From: Planctomycetaceae bacterium
Lineage (GTDB): Bacteria; Planctomycetota; Planctomycetia; Planctomycetales; Planctomycetaceae
Length of the DNA stretch: 64,000 nt
Direction of reading: 5' to 3'
NCBI GenBank assembly: GCA_020850695.1
Contig: JADZEF010000021.1
Span: forward strand, 42,442 to 106,441
This document shows positions 1-8,705 of the stretch, piece by piece. Each line of letters opens with the position of its first letter. The first letter of the stretch is position 1. A program made the position numbers and the translations under genes. The notes beneath the pieces are model-generated. The model was not told the origin of the DNA. It searched no databases and worked only from the letters and a program-made list of their open reading frames with translations.

Positions 1-341
1 ACTTTACGCGGTCGATGCCTGGAATTCGACAGGCGAACCGGTTCGACCACGCGTTCCGTTCCGGGAATTAATCTCAAGCGAGGCGACCGTGGCAAGCCGG
101 AAAAGCCGATCGGCTCGTCGCAAGGCGGACCTTGACCGGACAATCGTCGCCATTGCTTCAGACGATTTTCCAGGAACCATCCGGCGTGTGGCCCCATTCG
201 GTAGGGTTGTTTCACGCCGCACGGTTTCCCTTTCCGCAAGGAATTCCAGGAAAGGACTTTCAACAAAATACGGAAAGTTTGCCGAGTTCCGTCCCCTCGC
301 CCGAGCGCACCGTGAGCTACGTTTCTCCCAACATCACTGTT
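1..341. other. Intergenic region, no gene recognised
   Basis: No reading frame here resembles a protein family and the overlapping frames have shadow-like composition. The stretch from about 140 to 340 is richer in A/T than the flanking genes, as expected of the upstream region of the diguanylate cyclase gene at 409. The window edge may cut off a neighbouring gene, but no convincing gene end is visible. Confidence 0.5.
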
Positions 342-368
342 CAGCCACTCCCCTAGGGAAAGTGGCTG
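342..368. promoter_or_regulatory. Hairpin in the leader of the diguanylate cyclase gene
   Basis: CAGCCACT (342-349) pairs perfectly with AGTGGCTG (361-368) around an 11-nt loop that itself contains CCCTAGGG. It lies about 40 nt before the GTG start at 409. It could be a leader hairpin or the terminator of an upstream gene; nothing shows a known riboswitch. Confidence 0.45.
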
Positions 369-408
369 ATCCGGGCATTCCGCCGGCTTTGACAGGGGGA
401 CTCGCACC

Positions 409-2130
409 GTGCCGTTTGAAATCCTGGCGACGCTCGGAAGCTCTGTTCAACGCGCGATCTCCGGAGGATCCGTGCTGGCGCTGGCCACGATCTGCCTGCT
501 GCAATACCTGTCGCACCTGAGGCGGATCAGCCAGGCCCGGCGTGAAAACTCCCGGCTGCAGGACGAGCTGGAAGGGCTCGAGACCGAGCTGACCGACGTT
601 CAGAAAGACCGGACGCTCGCCCAGCTCGAAAACAATATCCTTCGTGAATTTGTCGCCCAGACCGAAGTCGACAAGTCGCTGGAACTGATCCTGCGACGCT
701 ACGTTTTGAATCCCCGGGAAGGGTTTGCGGCGTTCCTTCAATGCGAAGGGGACTCGTGCCGCATCACGCGGTCGCGAGGTCTTTCCGACGAGTCGCTCGC
801 CACCATGAGGGTCGAGCGGGCGTTGTGGCCCCGATTGAACCGCGAGCGGTCGATCGTTCTGAAAGACGACGCACTCCGCGAGAGCGGCCTGCTGGAGCTC
901 TCGGCGGAGGACCGGCGCAAGGCCCGTGTCGTCTATGTCGTGGCCGTCGGCGAGGGGGCGGAACACTTTGGCGCCTTCGCGACAACCTCGCTCTACCCGG
1001 TCGGCGCGTCGGCCGAGCAGCAACTGGAGCTGGCCCGCCGGCTGATGGCCAGCGTGGCAGCCAACCTGAAACGCAGCCGAGCCCTGACTCAACAGGAGAT
1101 CCGGCTGCGCTCGACGCACGAGATGCTCGAGCTGCGGCGAATCACCGACCAGCCGAGCGACGCGCCCCTGAATCTCCTTGCCGAGTTCGTCGACGCGCTT
1201 CGGGTGAAAGTCCACGCCGATCGGGGGGCGCTCTATCTCAACTCGGACGAAGACCAGAACCAGTCGATGGCACGGTGCGGGCGCGAGTTGCCTCCCCACC
1301 TGCTCGGCCGATGGCATCAGCATGAAGACATCCTGTGCGACCAGGCGCGGCACCAGACAGGATTGATCACGCTGGGATCGGCGGGACTGGCGCTCGTCGG
1401 CGTCGAAACGTTGATCGGACAGGCACTCGTCCTGCCCCTCGTGAATGCCCGCGGGCGGTTTGGCGTCGTCTGCCTCTCGCGGCAGTCGCGCGAGCCCTTC
1501 ACCGCCGAGCAGATCGAACTGACCGAGTGGGCGGGGCAACACCTGGCCGAAACGATCGTCCGCGTGCTGGCCCAGGCGGCGGTGGCCCGCCAGGCGCGGT
1601 GCGATGGACTGACCGAGCTGGCCAACCGTCGCACGTTCGATCTTCAGATCGAGCATGAAGTCGAAGTCGCCCGCACCGGCGACACCGACTGCTCGTTGCT
1701 CCTCGTCGATATCGATCACTTCAAGACCGTGAACGACACCTTCGGCCATCTGGCGGGGGATGAAGTGCTCCGCCAGGTGTCCCGCGTGCTCCGCGAGCAG
1801 ACGCTGCGGATGCGATCGGGCGATCGCGCCTTGATTGCCCGCTACGGCGGCGAGGAGTTGGCGGTACTGCTTCCCGGCATTGCGACAACCGGCGCCCTGC
1901 GAATCGGCGAGGGGATCCGCACGGCGATCGAGCAGACGACGATCGAGTTCGGCGAGCACATCATCGCGGTCACCGCCAGCGTCGGCGTCTCGACCTTCCC
2001 GCGGCATGGCGGGACGGTGCAGGAACTGATTGCGGCGGCCGATGCCGCGCTGTACCGAGCCAAGTCGGAAGGCCGCAACAGCGTCGTGTCGGCGACAATG
2101 CGCGAGCCGGCTCTGACCGGTTCGCGTTGA
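409..2130 (+). CDS. GGDEF-domain diguanylate cyclase with GAF-like sensor modules
   Basis: The 573-residue protein probably makes cyclic di-GMP from two GTP. A hydrophobic N-terminal segment (about residues 18-35) is followed by a coiled coil (about 40-85), two GAF-like regions (about 90-230 and 245-390) and a C-terminal GGDEF domain (about 400-560). The signature is YGGEEL near residue 480, a catalytically acceptable GGEEF variant, and DIDHFKTVND gives the metal-binding aspartate. An RSGD sequence upstream could be an inhibitory I-site, but it sits two residues further from the signature than usual. The start is GTG, with an AGGGGG stretch 10-15 nt upstream. The gene stands alone. Activity and membrane anchoring are inferred. 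Confidence 0.88.
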   Translation: MPFEILATLGSSVQRAISGGSVLALATICLLQYLSHLRRISQARRENSRLQDELEGLETELTDVQKDRTLAQLENNILREFVAQTEVDKSLELILRRYVLNPREGFAAFLQCEGDSCRITRSRGLSDESLATMRVERALWPRLNRERSIVLKDDALRESGLLELSAEDRRKARVVYVVAVGEGAEHFGAFATTSLYPVGASAEQQLELARRLMASVAANLKRSRALTQQEIRLRSTHEMLELRRITDQPSDAPLNLLAEFVDALRVKVHADRGALYLNSDEDQNQSMARCGRELPPHLLGRWHQHEDILCDQARHQTGLITLGSAGLALVGVETLIGQALVLPLVNARGRFGVVCLSRQSREPFTAEQIELTEWAGQHLAETIVRVLAQAAVARQARCDGLTELANRRTFDLQIEHEVEVARTGDTDCSLLLVDIDHFKTVNDTFGHLAGDEVLRQVSRVLREQTLRMRSGDRALIARYGGEELAVLLPGIATTGALRIGEGIRTAIEQTTIEFGEHIIAVTASVGVSTFPRHGGTVQELIAAADAALYRAKSEGRNSVVSATMREPALTGSR

Positions 2131-2157
2131 GCGGCGTCGTGTGGGAGTCCATCAACA

Positions 2158-3426
2158 TCAGCGCGAATACCACGCGACAAGCCGTCCGATCTCATTCGTC
2201 GCAGCCAGCTGTCGGACACGGCGGCGGGCGGTCGACTGGCCCAGAGCCGGGTCGTACCCGTGATGGTGATCGGCGATCGCCAGTGCCCGCTCGATGTCCT
2301 CGAGGATGAGCTGCTTCCGGTCCGCGCCGACGGCCAGCCACCGCGCCAGCCACAGGACGGCCGGCACAACTAATGCCAGGGCGAAGAATCCTTCGACCAC
2401 CGGGATGTCGTAATAGCCCCTCCCGCAGAAGTGCATCCCGTGGATCTTGACCTCGAGGTAGCGGGTGAAGAGCTCGTCCGCCCCGGCGGGCAGTCCGCCG
2501 AAGCTGGCCTCGATCGCCTCGAACGGCACTTCGCGAAATGCCGCCTGGAGCGGGGGAATCATTCCCTGACCGCGGGCGAACCGCGTGGCGGCCCGCAATA
2601 GCTTCCAGCGGTAGGACCAGCGGCGCTCGAGTTCGAGTGCCGTATCACGCCGGGCGTACTGGGCGACGAGCAGCCGGAACTGCATGCGGGCGATGCTCGT
2701 CGGCAGCGGGGTGTCGCCGACGGTCGGGACGTCGGTGTAACTCGCCTCGCGGATCAGATCGATCAGTTCGTCGATCCGTTCGCCGCGGATCTTCGAGAAG
2801 GTCGCCTTGCCGAGGAACTCCATCCAGTAGAGCGTCCGCAGCAACCGCGCGATGACCGACCCTTCATCCTGGATGAGCGAGTCCTCGATTGCGCCGACGA
2901 TGCGGAGCGTGTCGCTCCAGTCGAGTCGCTCGGCGGCGTGGATAGGCGGAGGCGGAAGCTTCGTCACGTCCTCGGGGACGACCAGTCGTGCGGTCGCCTT
3001 GACGTCCTCTTTCTGCTGCGAGATCGGCTTGCCCTTGTTGCCGACGACGGAGGGGCAGCTGAACCGCAGGCTGACCGTGACTTCCTGCCCCGCCGGATGA
3101 AACGCATACGGATAGATGCGGCACGCCAGGGGCTTGGCTGCTTCGCCGAACTTCGCATGGATGCGGCACAGCCCGCGTTCGTCCAGGAAGACGCACCCTC
3201 CATCCGGCTGATGGCCGAGACGGTACTGCTTGTTCCACGGAGCCCCCGCATGCCACACGAAGATCGGCCGGTCGGCCGGAATGCCGTCGGCGGGAGTCCA
3301 ACCCTGCGACTCAATCCGCCGCTTCTCTTCGTCGGTCACTTCAATGAGATGTTGGCGACAGCATCCCCCGCAATTGTGGCAGCTCCAGTTCTGGATGGTG
3401 GGTAATTCGAGGCGATAGCCGGACAT
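2158..3426 (-). CDS. YkgJ-type cysteine-cluster protein
   Basis: The 422-residue protein opens with WSCHNCGGCC (residues 14-23), the CxxCxxCC cluster of the YkgJ/PF03692 family, thought to bind iron or zinc. Further cysteines follow near residues 73-100 (GGCVFLDERGLC, then PLACRIYP), which fits a metal site. The remaining 300 residues have no recognised catalytic motif and end with a hydrophobic stretch near residue 355. I chose the ATG at 3426; a TTG four codons upstream (3438) is possible. It converges on the diguanylate cyclase gene with a 27-bp gap. The family assignment is firm and the biochemical role unknown. Confidence 0.8.
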   Translation of the reverse strand: MSGYRLELPTIQNWSCHNCGGCCRQHLIEVTDEEKRRIESQGWTPADGIPADRPIFVWHAGAPWNKQYRLGHQPDGGCVFLDERGLCRIHAKFGEAAKPLACRIYPYAFHPAGQEVTVSLRFSCPSVVGNKGKPISQQKEDVKATARLVVPEDVTKLPPPPIHAAERLDWSDTLRIVGAIEDSLIQDEGSVIARLLRTLYWMEFLGKATFSKIRGERIDELIDLIREASYTDVPTVGDTPLPTSIARMQFRLLVAQYARRDTALELERRWSYRWKLLRAATRFARGQGMIPPLQAAFREVPFEAIEASFGGLPAGADELFTRYLEVKIHGMHFCGRGYYDIPVVEGFFALALVVPAVLWLARWLAVGADRKQLILEDIERALAIADHHHGYDPALGQSTARRRVRQLAATNEIGRLVAWYSR

Positions 3427-3697
3427 ATTTTCGAGCAACGGCCAGAGCCGCGAGAAGGCGAGAGGAATGAGAGCACGTTCCCGTCAGGAACGGACGGGCA
3501 GCCGACGCGTCAACTCGGAAGAGAGAGCGTCGCGCGGCTGCGCGAGGAGCGAATGGCTACTCTTCCATCATAGGGGTTGGCAGGGCGGAGGCGAATGAAC
3601 CCAACCTGCGATGATCGAGGGATGCGACATCATGGAACTGGTCGTGCTCCGTCTGATGACGAATCCCGGCTCTTGGTTATTGAAAGCAATTCTGCAC

Positions 3698-3862
3698 CAC
3701 GGAGACACGGAGTCATGGAGAAAGGCAGGAAGGATCTTCCAAGACCCCACGAATTCCGCCGAGCCATGCAACTCATTCCGTCAAACGTCACCCAAGTGAC
3801 TCCGATCACTCTGTCCTGCGGCCTTTCTCCGTGTCTCCGTGTCTCCGTGTCTCCGTGTCTGT
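3698..3862. repeat. Long imperfect inverted repeat with CACGGAGA microrepeats
   Basis: The left arm (3698-3725) and the reverse complement of 3822-3849 match at 25 of 28 positions, separated by a 96-nt spacer. Both arms consist of repeats of CACGGAGA; on the right they continue to 3862 as CTCCGTGT units. It is the first of three elements of this style in the window (also 19488-19634 and 60300-60427), all between genes. It may be a mobile palindromic element or the source of a stable RNA hairpin. Confidence 0.7.
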
Positions 3863-4157
3863 TCCGAAAATAGGCGTCACGCCCCCAAGCCATGCACAGG
3901 TGATGCCATTTTCATCATTGAGAGTGCGGCGAAGGCCTCATTCTCGACTCCGTGGTGAATACTGCTCTGGATTGCATGATCGGTCGATCGCAGTGAGGAA
4001 CTGGCGCGCCTTGAGAATGGACGTCTTCTTCCGTCTCAGTACGAATCCATCGCGCCAGCATGTACTTTCGGTGAATCCCGTGGGACCTGTGATCCAGAGG
4101 CAGCCGGAGATCGTTCATCGCGATGACTCGGGACGAGAAGGATGAGTCGTTGCTCAT

Positions 4158-4217
4158 GGGTCAATGGTCAGTTGCCATTGAGAAATGACCCACGACCAAC
4201 GATCAATGACAATTCTC
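4158..4217. repeat. Dispersed GACCAATGAC-type repeat, copy A
   Basis: A roughly 60-bp block of GGTCAATGG / GACCAACGATCAATGAC words ending in AATTCTC. The two halves are imperfect inverted copies of each other. Related blocks lie at 6031-6087 and 61241-61319, all intergenic and all ending in CAATGACAA(T/C)TCTC. Confidence 0.65.
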
Positions 4218-4385
4218 GACTTCAGAGCCCCGAACCGTGTTACGCCGCAGGCATAACGTCTGCTTCCACCGCAACTCCCGCTGGCGTCCCTCCGGGGGAC
4301 GCGTTACATTTCGCTCGTCTTCGGGACTCACGGGCTAGAGACGTTCCTGGCCCACCAACTGCCGTTTCGCTACTGGACTTCCGCC

Positions 4386-5102
4386 ATGTCGGTTCCGGCT
4401 CCCTCGGTCACCGCTTCCAAGTCCGAAGCCAATCAGCCGAGTCAGATCTACCTCGTCTCGTATCCGAAGATCATTTTCCTGTACCCGACGTTTGTGGCCG
4501 CCATCATCGCCGGCATCACAATGCTGTTCAACGTCGGCGAAGCGACCTCGCACCTCGTGTCGCTCGTCTTCCTGGCAATCTTCGCCACGAACCTCGCGGT
4601 GATGGCGTTCGACTTCCCGCGGACCACGTCGCTGACCCTCTTCTTCTTTCTCGTAGCGGTCGGCATCGGCCTCTGGTCGCTCTTCAAATTCAACCCGAAT
4701 CTGCTCCCCGCCGTCACGAATGTCATTCAGAGGCTGAACCCCGAGGCCAACGCGACCTTCTACTTCACCTTGGTGACGGCGTTCTCCTTAATCTATATCG
4801 CCATCATGGTGACGCGGCAGTTCGACTACTGGGAGGTCCGCCCGAACGAACTGCTGCACCATCATGGCTTCATGAGCGACCTCAAGCGGTACTCGGCTCC
4901 GAACCTGCGGATCGAGAAGGAGATCACCGACGTCTTCGAGTTCATGCTGCTGGGGGCCGGCCGGTTGATTCTGCATCCCAGTTCGGAGCCGCGGGCGATC
5001 GTGCTGGAGAACGTCATCAACATCGACCGGAAGGAAATGGCGATCACCAAGATGCTGGGCGCGCTCCAGGTGCGGGTCGCCCCGCCGAACGAAGAAGCGT
5101 GA
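4386..5102 (+). CDS. Four-helix membrane protein with C-terminal PH-like domain
   Basis: A 238-residue protein with four predicted membrane helices (about 29-48, 57-76, 82-100, 124-143) and a soluble C-terminal part (144-230). The segment YWEVRPNELLHHHG followed by beta-rich sequence resembles the bacterial PH domains found in small membrane proteins. I do not recognise a named family. It lies 58 bp upstream of the sirtuin gene on the same strand, so the two may be co-transcribed. Membrane topology is a direct reading of hydrophobicity; the PH-like call is an inference. Confidence 0.72.
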   Translation: MSVPAPSVTASKSEANQPSQIYLVSYPKIIFLYPTFVAAIIAGITMLFNVGEATSHLVSLVFLAIFATNLAVMAFDFPRTTSLTLFFFLVAVGIGLWSLFKFNPNLLPAVTNVIQRLNPEANATFYFTLVTAFSLIYIAIMVTRQFDYWEVRPNELLHHHGFMSDLKRYSAPNLRIEKEITDVFEFMLLGAGRLILHPSSEPRAIVLENVINIDRKEMAITKMLGALQVRVAPPNEEA

Positions 5103-5160
5103 GCCGCGCCGGCATCCCGGCTCGCTTGCCCATGACCGTTGAGATAAGAGCGAGCCGACG

Positions 5161-5985
5161 ATGAGCCCACCGGACGAAGCGTTGCATGACGCCGCAGAGA
5201 CCATCCGCACCGCGGACGCCCTGCTGATCGGGGCGGGGGCCGGGATGGGGGTCGACTCCGGCCTCCCCGATTTCCGCGGCGATGCGGGTTTCTGGAAAGC
5301 TTACCCGCCCTTCCGCGGCAAGCAGTTCCACAAGATCTCCACCCCGCACTGGTTCGAAACCGACCCGCCGATGGCGTGGGGTTTCTTCGGCCACCGCCTG
5401 AACCTTTATCGCAACGCCGCCCCGCACGCGGGCTACGCCATCCTCCGCCGCTGGATGGAAACCCGCCCGCAGCCGGGGTTCGTCTTCACCAGCAACGTCG
5501 ACGGACATTTCGAACGAGCCGGCTTCGCCCCCGAACGGATCGTCGAGTGCCACGGCTCGATCCACCACCTGCAATGCACGCAGCCCTGCCGCGGCGAGAT
5601 CTGGCCGACAGGCAACGTCAACATCGATGTCGACCCGGAGACGATCCGCGCCCGCTCGGAACTGCCGCGTTGCCCGCACTGCTCCGCGTTGGCGCGTCCC
5701 AACATTCTCATGTTCAACGACTGGGGCTGGCGTTCGACACGCTCGCAGGAGCAGTTCGACCGCTACCTCCTCTGGGCCGAGCGGATGGACGGGCAAAACG
5801 TCGTGGCGATCGAACTGGGCGCCGGCCTCGCGATTCCCACCGTCCGCATCGAATGCGAAGGGCGCGGCACGCGGTTGATTCGCATCAACCCGCGCGAGGC
5901 CGAGACCCATCCGCCCGGCATCTCGCTCCCGCTGGGAGCACTCGAAGCGCTTCAACGAATCGACGCTCTGCTCGCCGCGTCGTGA
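5161..5985 (+). CDS. SIR2-family NAD-dependent protein deacylase-like protein
   Basis: The 274-residue protein has the sirtuin layout: an NAD-binding GAGAGMGVDSGLPDFRG segment (residues 24-40), SNVDG replacing the usual QNID, and ECHGS with the catalytic histidine. A small zinc-type module follows, with two cysteine pairs (CTQPC and CPHC). Sirtuins remove acyl groups from lysine using NAD+, or in some lineages transfer ADP-ribose. The sequence diverges from CobB at the usual A-x-S position (AGMGVDS) and has GHFERAG after the Asn-x-Asp, so substrate and activity are uncertain. It follows the PH-like membrane protein gene by 58 bp. Confidence 0.8.
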   Translation: MSPPDEALHDAAETIRTADALLIGAGAGMGVDSGLPDFRGDAGFWKAYPPFRGKQFHKISTPHWFETDPPMAWGFFGHRLNLYRNAAPHAGYAILRRWMETRPQPGFVFTSNVDGHFERAGFAPERIVECHGSIHHLQCTQPCRGEIWPTGNVNIDVDPETIRARSELPRCPHCSALARPNILMFNDWGWRSTRSQEQFDRYLLWAERMDGQNVVAIELGAGLAIPTVRIECEGRGTRLIRINPREAETHPPGISLPLGALEALQRIDALLAAS

Positions 5986-6030
5986 CGGCGGGCCACGGGA
6001 ACGAGACGCTGCAGACTTTCGGCCTTGGCT

Positions 6031-6087
6031 CGTTGATCAATGATCATTTTAGAAATGACCGCTGACCAACGGCCAATGACAACTCTC
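6031..6087. repeat. Dispersed GACCAATGAC-type repeat, copy B
   Basis: This 57-bp block shares AGAAATGACC, CTGACCAACG and CCAATGACAA with copy A, plus an inverted half TTGATCAATGATCATT. It lies between the convergent sirtuin and DUF1552 genes. Confidence 0.65.
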
Positions 6088-6122
6088 CGGTTCGGGCTGC
6101 TCACGCGTGAAACCGCCCGCGC

Positions 6123-7460
6123 TCAGCCATTCAGCCCCGGCAGCGCGCCGGTGCTGTCGCCGAGAAATGGAATCCGCACGTCCATCCGCTCGAGCATCGA
6201 GAGCCACAGGTTGTTGAGCGGCGTCTCCTTGGCATAGCGGATGTGCCGCCCGGTCTGGATCGTGCCGCCTCCCTTGCCGGCGACGAGAATCGGCAGATCG
6301 TCGTGGTTGTGGGCGTTGCCGTCCGAGTTGCCGCTGCCGTAGGCGATCATGCAGTTGTCGAGCAGCGAGCCGTCCCCTTCCTTGAGGGTTTTCAACTTCG
6401 TCAGCAGATAAGCCAGCTGAGTCACGTGGAAGCGGTTGATGTCGCGGATTTTTTCTTTCTTTTTCGGGTCGTTCCCGTGGTGAGAAAGATCGTGATGCCC
6501 TTCCGACACGTTGATGAACGGATAGGGCTTGTTGCTCCCTTCGTTGGCCAGCACGAAGGTGCAGATGCGGGTGACGTCCGCCTGGAAGGCCAGCACCATC
6601 AGGTCGCTCATCATGCGGATGTGCTCTTCGTACGTCGCCGGAATGCCTTGCGGGGCGGCGTAGTCGGGAGTTTTCACTGGCGGCAGCTTGTCGGCCCGCT
6701 CTATGCGGGTCTCGATGTCGCGGACCGACGTGAAGTACTCGTCGAGCTTCCGCTGGTCGTTGGCGCTGATCTTCCCCTTGAGGTCGGCCGCGTCCTCGCG
6801 CACGAAATCGAGCACGCTCTTACGAAGCGAGTCGCGGCGCTTCCGCTCCGCGTCGCCGCCGCTGCCGAAGAGCCGCTCGAACACCAGCTTCGGATTCACT
6901 TCCTTCGGCAGAGGCTGCGTGGCCGACTTCCAGACCATCGTCGACGAGTACACGCACGAGTAGCCCGAGTCGCAGGTGCCCGCCATCGAGCCCGCTTCGG
7001 TCCCGATCTCGAGCGATGAGAGCCGCGTCCGGTCGCCGATCCGCGAGGCCGCCAGCTGGTCAACCGACACGCCGCTGCGGATATCGGTGCCGTCGGTCTT
7101 GCGAGCCTGCACGCCAGTGAGAAATGCCGAGAGCGCCCGGGCATGGTCGCCGCCGCCATCGCCGTTGGCGCGTGCCTTGTCCGCCGTGAGGCCGGTCAGG
7201 ATGTTGAGGTCATCGCGAACCGGCGCGAGGGGCTCGAGAATGTGCGGGAGCGTGAAGCTGGTCCCCTCTTCCTTCGGCGTCCAGTCGGCCATGTTCTTGC
7301 CGTTGGGGACGTAGAGGAAGGCCATGCGGGTGGGGGCCGCGGCGGCCGCCTTGTCATCCGCCGCCCACGACCGGACCGGCCCCATCGACTCCAGCCAGGG
7401 GAGAGCGACAGCGGCGCCAAGACCTTTGAGGACGCGACGGCGAGACAACGGGAACGACAT
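6123..7460 (-). CDS. DUF1552 secreted protein
   Basis: A 445-residue protein of the DUF1552 family (PF07586), typical of planctomycetes. The N-terminus MSFPLSRRRVLKGLG with a hydrophobic stretch and an AA motif near residue 34 looks like a twin-arginine signal. FLYVPNGKNMADW, an HxxALSAFLTG region and NDGNAHNHDDLP-type segments match the family's metal-binding-like conserved blocks. Members usually sit beside DUF1592/1588/1587 cytochrome-like genes; no such partner is here. The molecular function is unknown; a periplasmic hydrolase-like fold related to sulfatases is plausible. Confidence 0.9.
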   Translation of the reverse strand: MSFPLSRRRVLKGLGAAVALPWLESMGPVRSWAADDKAAAAAPTRMAFLYVPNGKNMADWTPKEEGTSFTLPHILEPLAPVRDDLNILTGLTADKARANGDGGGDHARALSAFLTGVQARKTDGTDIRSGVSVDQLAASRIGDRTRLSSLEIGTEAGSMAGTCDSGYSCVYSSTMVWKSATQPLPKEVNPKLVFERLFGSGGDAERKRRDSLRKSVLDFVREDAADLKGKISANDQRKLDEYFTSVRDIETRIERADKLPPVKTPDYAAPQGIPATYEEHIRMMSDLMVLAFQADVTRICTFVLANEGSNKPYPFINVSEGHHDLSHHGNDPKKKEKIRDINRFHVTQLAYLLTKLKTLKEGDGSLLDNCMIAYGSGNSDGNAHNHDDLPILVAGKGGGTIQTGRHIRYAKETPLNNLWLSMLERMDVRIPFLGDSTGALPGLNG

Positions 7461-7886
7461 GGGGCGATTTCCGTGGGGTCTGTCGGGGCGGGTGTCGGCG
7501 GCGTGACCGGCTAAGGAACCGGCAGGCGAGGCAGCGGGAGCGCAGGGGCCGCTCCTTTTTGATCAATTTCGGCCGATCCGTCAATCATCCCTTGATCCGG
7601 GGTGTCTGTTCAAGAGCGCAATCCGCGCGTTCCGGCCGATTCGCGCGGTTGGGGAAGGATTATCACGTGAATTGACTTGGACCGGGCGACGCCCACGATC
7701 AACGTGTCGCGATGCGGCTTGCTCGCCCGACGGTCCTGCCGTCTTCGGGCCGCTGACCGCCGGACTGCTCTCGAACACTCTCCGCCGCGCGTCCCCGCGG
7801 CGCGGAGGCCTCCGCCGGGGCGAATCGGCACACGGTTCAAACCTGGGCTGTTCCGCAGTCCCAGTGGGCTCCGATGTCGCGGCGAT
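7461..7886. other. Intergenic region, nothing recognised
   Basis: About 425 bp between two minus-strand genes. Overlapping frames on both strands have arginine/proline-rich shadow composition and no family resemblance. It probably holds the promoter of the DUF1552 gene, but no clear -35/-10 pair stands out. Confidence 0.5.
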
Positions 7887-8375
7887 CTATTTCGACGTGG
7901 CCGCGTCGCGCGTGATGGTTCCAGCAATTGTCCCGCCGTGTTCGCGGTTGGCGGTCTCCCACCAGCGTCCGGCGTAGACGTCGTCATGGAACATGATTCG
8001 GGCGGACCAATTGGCCGCGCCCGGCCCGGCCCGGACATTGTCGAGGATCAGGACGGCGGTGTCGCCCGCAAATTTGACGGACGCCGCGATGGGAAACTCG
8101 ACCTGCCGGCCCTGCACGTTGAAGACTGAGACGATCGACCATTTTCCGTCGGCGGTCTTTTCGGCGCGGGCGATGCGGTAGCTGTCGTCTCCCTTCTCGC
8201 GGCCGAGTTTTCCGCCCTGCACGGGAGCCCATGTCCCCTTGAGCGTGGCGTTCTTGAGCATGGCGATGAACCTGGCTTCCACGCCAGCGTCTCCCTGAGC
8301 GTGGAGGCCTTCGGAGTGGACGAAGAACCCGAGGACGAAGGCAAGGCTGCCGTACAGAGTCGCGAAATTCTTCAT
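7887..8375 (-). CDS. Small secreted beta-rich protein of unknown function
   Basis: A 162-residue protein with a signal peptide (MKNFATLYGSLAFVLGFF, cleavage probably after LHAQ near residue 27). The mature part starts with a helix containing KGTW and then alternates short hydrophobic strands (SIVSVFNV, FPIAASVKF, TAVLILDNV, ARIMFHDDVYAGRWW), suggesting a small beta-barrel. I do not recognise a family with certainty. No partner gene is adjacent, and the region upstream diverges from the methyltransferase gene. Confidence 0.72.
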   Translation of the reverse strand: MKNFATLYGSLAFVLGFFVHSEGLHAQGDAGVEARFIAMLKNATLKGTWAPVQGGKLGREKGDDSYRIARAEKTADGKWSIVSVFNVQGRQVEFPIAASVKFAGDTAVLILDNVRAGPGAANWSARIMFHDDVYAGRWWETANREHGGTIAGTITRDAATSK

Positions 8376-8705
8376 CGCAGTGCTTTCATCGAAGTGGAAA
8401 CGGCGAGCGGAAGGGCCAAGTCATCCTAGCTCGCCGGAGCCGTGGATTCAGCGCCGGGAGCTGCCTTGAGGACGATGAGGCTCGGCGAGGCAAGCAACTC
8501 CATCCGAAGAGATCGTCGTTCGTCGCATCGGCGCCAGGAAAGGGCCAGGAGAGATTGCGCGGCGGCCGCTCGCTCGCCGCTGGCCCGTTTGCTACGCTCG
8601 GTCGTCGGCTCAGAATCACTCCTCACGGGAGCGGGCCGGGTGGCTCGCGCCGTCTTCGGCGAAATCGTCCTCCTTTTCCCCCGCCCATTCTGCTTCAGAC
8701 CGCCG
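8376..8705. other. Divergent intergenic region
   Basis: 330 bp lie between the small secreted protein (minus) and the methyltransferase (plus). The methyltransferase frame is open back to 8442, but the sequence before 8706 is arginine-rich and does not resemble the family, so I treat it as untranslated. It should hold both promoters. Confidence 0.5.

Larger units (their letters stand above)
3439..4385. other. Long intergenic region with repeats, no supported gene
   Basis: About 950 bp separate the minus-strand cysteine-cluster gene from the plus-strand membrane protein gene. It contains the inverted-repeat element at 3698-3862 and the GACCAATGAC-type repeat at 4158-4217. An 80-codon minus-strand frame at 3915-4157 exists, but it has no recognisable family, no clear ribosome site, and runs to the edge of the repeat, so I do not call it. 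Confidence 0.6.

Noticed and set aside
342..368. Possible c-di-GMP riboswitch before the GGDEF gene
   Set aside because: Only one simple hairpin is visible; the GEMM core and tetraloop-receptor elements are not seen.
334..2007. Long minus-strand open frame opposite the diguanylate cyclase
   Set aside because: High-GC third-position bias makes long antisense frames; the plus-strand frame has a complete GGDEF domain.
3822..3862. CRISPR-like array
   Set aside because: The 8-bp units are directly adjacent with no spacers; it is a microrepeat arm of an inverted repeat.
3915..4157. 80-codon minus-strand frame as a possible small gene or transposase remnant
   Set aside because: No family resemblance, no ribosome site and it ends against a dispersed repeat.
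7581..8129. Overlapping 100-150-codon frames on both strands
   Set aside because: Arg/Pro/Gly-rich shadow composition and mutual overlap; none shows a start context or motif.
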